35,556 nt of DNA, taken from the NCBI GenBank assembly GCA_934777245.1, contig CAKVND010000017.1, positions 1 through 35,556 of the forward strand, given 5' to 3'. Shown here piece by piece: positions 32,825-35,556 of the stretch (its first letter is position 1; each line of letters starts with the position of its first letter). The DNA comes from an uncultured Candidatus Melainabacteria bacterium (GTDB taxonomy: Bacteria; Cyanobacteriota; Vampirovibrionia; Gastranaerophilales; Gastranaerophilaceae). Both the position numbers and the translations under genes were made by a program. Under the pieces are notes generated by a model, which saw only the letters and a program-made list of their open reading frames with translations, had not been told where the DNA came from and ran no database searches.

Positions 32825-34501
32825 ATGTTTAATAAGAATTTAGAGTTTCTTGGAAACGACGCGCTCAAAGATAGATTAAGTCGAATTACGCTTGAAGAGT
32901 CAAGCAAAAAAATGTCATACTGTATGACTCCTTCTAACGACTACTTATTGATGAAAAATGATGTGCCAATAGATGACATAAACAATCCGAGAGAAGCTGT
33001 TAAAGATATGCTAAAATCTACAATTAAAATCCCAATGGATAAAAATGACATCATAATAACCTTTGGTATTGGACTCGGCTATCTTCTTGACGAAACATTT
33101 AATGCATATAATTCAAAAATTTTTGTTTACGAACCTGATTTAAAACTTTTGCACTTTGTATTAAATAATGTTGATATATCAGAACATTTAAAAAGCGGAA
33201 GAATTTTTATAACAAATGATTTAAAAGAACTTTTGGAAAAATTGAGTAAGACATATATCAACAAAGATAAAGTTGAAATTGTTTATTTAAAAAATTACGC
33301 ACTTGTAAAAAGCAACGAACTTTTAGAATTAACTCAAAAAGTTTACGAAACTTGTAAAACAAAAATGTTAGATGTAAACACAATTGCAAGATTTTCTCGC
33401 CAATGGTTGACTAATTCTTTAACAAATATAAGTGCCGTTAATGCGAGTTCTGTTTTTGTGCTTTCAGATTTAGAAAACAAATTTATAGGACAAACCGCTT
33501 TAATTATCGCAGCGGGGCCATCTTTAAATGAAAATATTGAAAAAATTAAAGCAAACAGAGACAAATTTGTAATTTTTGCAGTTAACAAAGTTTTAAGAGT
33601 ATTAGAAACTAATGGGATTACGCCTGATTTTGTAGTCTGCCTTGATGCATCGGGTATCAGTGCCACACTTACAGGATTGGAAGATTTTTGTTCAAAAATC
33701 AATTGTATTAGCGATTTAAAATCTGATATTTCATTACTTACTAAAACATTTAAAAAACACTTTATAACTTTTTCAAAAAGCGAAGTTATAGTTAATAAAT
33801 TGGCAAATTATAACAAATTTGTTAAAATGGCTGAATATGGTGGTTCAGCAACTACGATGGCACTGGTTGTAGCGCATCAATTAGGTTTTAGCAAAATTAT
33901 TTTTGCGGGTTTAGATTTAGCATTTAAAAATGATATTATGTACGCTACCGGAGAAACTATACAGCAAACTCCAAGCGGACAAATTGTAACTTCTAATATT
34001 ACAAAAAATATTTCAAGAATAAAATCTGTAACAGGTGATGTTGTTAAAACTCGTGATGATTATGCTGCGTTCATAAATCATTTTGAAGTTTTAATCAAAG
34101 ATTTAGCTATAAAAGAAGTTTATAATACGACTTCTTTTGGCGCATATATAGAAGGAATGAAGAACGTTAAATTAGATGATATTCCACTATTTTTATCATC
34201 TTCCGGCACGTCTTTAATATTAAGTGATATTAAACCGATAAAATTTGTGATAAAAGATTGGATGCAAGAAGAATTATTTTTGATTAATAACGTTATTTCT
34301 ATGCTTTCAAAAGGCGTTTTTTCACCGGCATTAATTTCTGCAATAGTTAAATCATCTTTGCTTTATTCATACATGCAAGCTGATATTATTAATGTTATGC
34401 AAGCTAAATTTGAACCGAGTCTTGCTGAAGATTTTATTAATAAGACTAAAGTTTCAATAAAAAATGTAGTAGAATATTTACAAAAACTTCGTTTAATCTA
34501 A
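32825..34501 (+). CDS. Maf/DUF115 (MptE-like) motility-associated glycosyltransferase
   Basis: Proteins of this family transfer nonulosonic acids (pseudaminic or legionaminic) to flagellin. The central domain (about 200-430) has the family's ALIIAAGPSLNENIE (225-239) and PDFVVCLDASG (267-277) motifs. The N-terminal part holds a Rossmann-like GIGLGY (81-86) followed by VYEPD. Length is 558 residues, in range. AAGGA precedes the ATG. Flagellin at 29313-30170 is the probable substrate. The nonulosonic acid synthesis genes are not in the window. Confidence 0.88.
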   Translation: MFNKNLEFLGNDALKDRLSRITLEESSKKMSYCMTPSNDYLLMKNDVPIDDINNPREAVKDMLKSTIKIPMDKNDIIITFGIGLGYLLDETFNAYNSKIFVYEPDLKLLHFVLNNVDISEHLKSGRIFITNDLKELLEKLSKTYINKDKVEIVYLKNYALVKSNELLELTQKVYETCKTKMLDVNTIARFSRQWLTNSLTNISAVNASSVFVLSDLENKFIGQTALIIAAGPSLNENIEKIKANRDKFVIFAVNKVLRVLETNGITPDFVVCLDASGISATLTGLEDFCSKINCISDLKSDISLLTKTFKKHFITFSKSEVIVNKLANYNKFVKMAEYGGSATTMALVVAHQLGFSKIIFAGLDLAFKNDIMYATGETIQQTPSGQIVTSNITKNISRIKSVTGDVVKTRDDYAAFINHFEVLIKDLAIKEVYNTTSFGAYIEGMKNVKLDDIPLFLSSSGTSLILSDIKPIKFVIKDWMQEELFLINNVISMLSKGVFSPALISAIVKSSLLYSYMQADIINVMQAKFEPSLAEDFINKTKVSIKNVVEYLQKLRLI

Positions 34502-34520
34502 TAAATACAATGGAGGTTTA

Positions 34521-35153
34521 ATGAAAAAACTTGTACTGACTTTAATATGTTTATTTTGCCAGTTTTCAATTTGTCATGCCGCAAATTATTTAAAAGTAAC
34601 AGCAATGGAAGATTTTGATACTGCTTCGCCTAAAGAAACTTTTAATGTATTTATAAGAGAAGAAGGAACGCTTGGACAGTACACACTTGGGGTGAATTCT
34701 ATTTTACATTGTCAAATATTACAAATTGTTGACCCCAAAAGAGGAAAACGCGACGCTTCATTTTTTATAAAACCTTTAACTTTTACTGAAAAAGGTGTTG
34801 TCACAAATATTGAAGAAGATATGTATGGGAAATACACAACAACAGTTTTATCAAAAGAAGAAATAAAAAAGCTGCCTTACGGAAAAATGATTAAAAATGG
34901 TGCCTTGTTGGTCGGAAGTTATTTTGTAAAAGGACTTTCTATCGGCGTATCATTTGTAGAAGGGTTTGCTAAAAATGAAAAAGATAATCGCTTTAAATCA
35001 GGCGTGACAAATGCTTATGAAGAATCTCCGGTTTCTTTAGTTGAAAAAGGTGGCGAATTAAAAATCAAAACCGGCGATGATTTTTATTTTGTGTTTAAAA
35101 CCGAAGAAGATGTGCAAGAACCTAACTATACTTACACACCGGCTGAAAATTAG
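34521..35153 (+). CDS. Secreted protein of unknown function (210 aa)
   Basis: Residues 1-20 are a signal peptide (LVLTLICLFCQFSICHA, cleavage after HA). The mature part is beta-rich with a short hydrophobic helix region near residues 128-150 (GALLVGSYFVKGLSIGVSF), and ends with a segment of alternating charge (KGGELKIKTGDDFYFVFKTEED) like a C-terminal beta strand pair. No family is recognised. GGAGG stands five bases before the ATG. It starts 19 bases after the Maf-type gene and is probably co-transcribed, so a role in surface or flagellar modification is possible but unproven. Confidence 0.75.
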   Translation: MKKLVLTLICLFCQFSICHAANYLKVTAMEDFDTASPKETFNVFIREEGTLGQYTLGVNSILHCQILQIVDPKRGKRDASFFIKPLTFTEKGVVTNIEEDMYGKYTTTVLSKEEIKKLPYGKMIKNGALLVGSYFVKGLSIGVSFVEGFAKNEKDNRFKSGVTNAYEESPVSLVEKGGELKIKTGDDFYFVFKTEEDVQEPNYTYTPAEN

Positions 35154-35556
35154 ATAAAAATTGGAAACGGCTTTATTTTTCTACTCTATAAGAGTGTTAA
35201 CAAGCATTATAGCGCAAAGAGTTTTGTTGGAGTTAAATATAACTATTTTTAATTACAGAGCCGTTTAGGCTTTTTTTATTGTAGAACAAAAATTTTATGG
35301 TGCAAAAAATAGACTGGATTGCTTCAGGCTAATCGCCTTCGCAATGACATGGCGTGCAACTACTTGTTGGGCGTCATTGTGAGGTTCGTTAGAACCGAAA
35401 CATTTTTTTAAGTTTGTAGTTTGTGTTTATTTTCTAATAATATTCTCCACTTGGGTAATTCTAAACTGCCAACTTGTCTAATAGTGCGACGACCTTTGTT
35501 AGAGTTAAATAATTATATTAAATCTTTTTCATACTTCCAGCTATTCTTAATTCCAG
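35154..35556. other. Intergenic region with terminator and repeat copies
   Basis: These 403 bases hold a short terminator (agcc 35259-35262 with ggct 35268-35271, then six Ts) that may be alternately paired, because aaacggct (35165-35172) is the exact complement of agccgttt (35259-35266). Then comes the interspersed repeat at 35315-35400. After 35401 nothing convincing is seen; a minus-strand frame running off the window's end has only about 14 codons before a stop at 35513. Confidence 0.6.
35315..35400. repeat. Interspersed palindromic repeat, copy 3
   Basis: Contains tggattgcttcaggctaa followed by tcgccttcgcaatgac, and a second half gtcattgtgaggttcg that pairs with its ends. The caggctaatcgcc core recurs in altered form at 12669-12697 and inside 32548-32580, and tggattgcttc and gtcattg occur at 14120-14224. 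Confidence 0.7.

Noticed and set aside
35513..35556. End of a minus-strand gene entering from beyond the window
   Set aside because: Only about 14 codons are visible before a stop; too little to support.

Overview
The window looks like a chromosome segment of an AT-rich, Gram-negative, flagellated, probably anaerobic bacterium. Lipopolysaccharide genes (kdsC, waaA, an ArnT-like transferase, an MlaA domain) imply an outer membrane. flhB, flagellin and a Maf-type glycosyltransferase imply a glycosylated flagellum. A ferredoxin-linked 2-oxoacid oxidoreductase implies anaerobic metabolism. The gene mix, low GC, flagellin type and short secreted or membrane proteins with an N-terminal 'NPIS ... 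PNFKG' pattern fit gut Gastranaerophilales (Vampirovibrionia/Melainabacteria, non-photosynthetic relatives of cyanobacteria). That placement is inference; no rRNA or ribosomal protein marker is present.

Layout. Bases 1-4545 (minus strand): tRNA-Leu(UAA) preceded by two 114-bp tandem repeats that carry pieces of the tRNA, then (in transcription order from 4545) rnpA, an unknown 185-residue gene, kdsC, a phosphohexomutase, rbfA and truB. Bases 4717-9308 (plus strand): fabI, a cysteine-less thioredoxin-like secreted protein, a hotdog thioesterase, an RsuA/RluB pseudouridine synthase, coaE, a degenerate PurD-like ATP-grasp protein and a ribbon-helix-helix regulator. Bases 9461-18018: an unusual MlaA-alpha/beta-hydrolase fusion, a coiled-coil protein of unknown role, trigger factor, an MFS transporter, clpP, a membrane-anchored AAA+ ATPase with a small glycine-zipper partner, and a LapA-like protein. 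Bases 18112-25723 (plus): flhB, a lytic transglycosylase behind a long structured-looking leader, a Ctp protease, a BioF-type synthase, an ArnT-like glycosyltransferase with an in-frame palindromic repeat, and waaA. Bases 26025-30170 (minus): flagellin, a PilZ/YcgR-like protein, a large TPR protein and a uridine-kinase-like protein. Bases 30342-35153 (plus): vorD-vorB-vorA-like oxidoreductase genes without the gamma subunit, a Maf/DUF115 protein and a secreted protein of unknown function.

Three themes run through the window. First, several genes have a good -35/-10 promoter whose -10 box lies 6-7 bases before the ATG, with no Shine-Dalgarno sequence, which predicts leaderless mRNAs; others have normal AGGAG sites. 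Second, short palindromic repeats of at least three kinds are scattered between genes, and one lies inside a coding sequence. Third, cell-envelope genes (LPS, lipid transport, peptidoglycan cleavage, flagellar surface modification) are over-represented, and the most novel protein candidate is the MlaA-hydrolase fusion.
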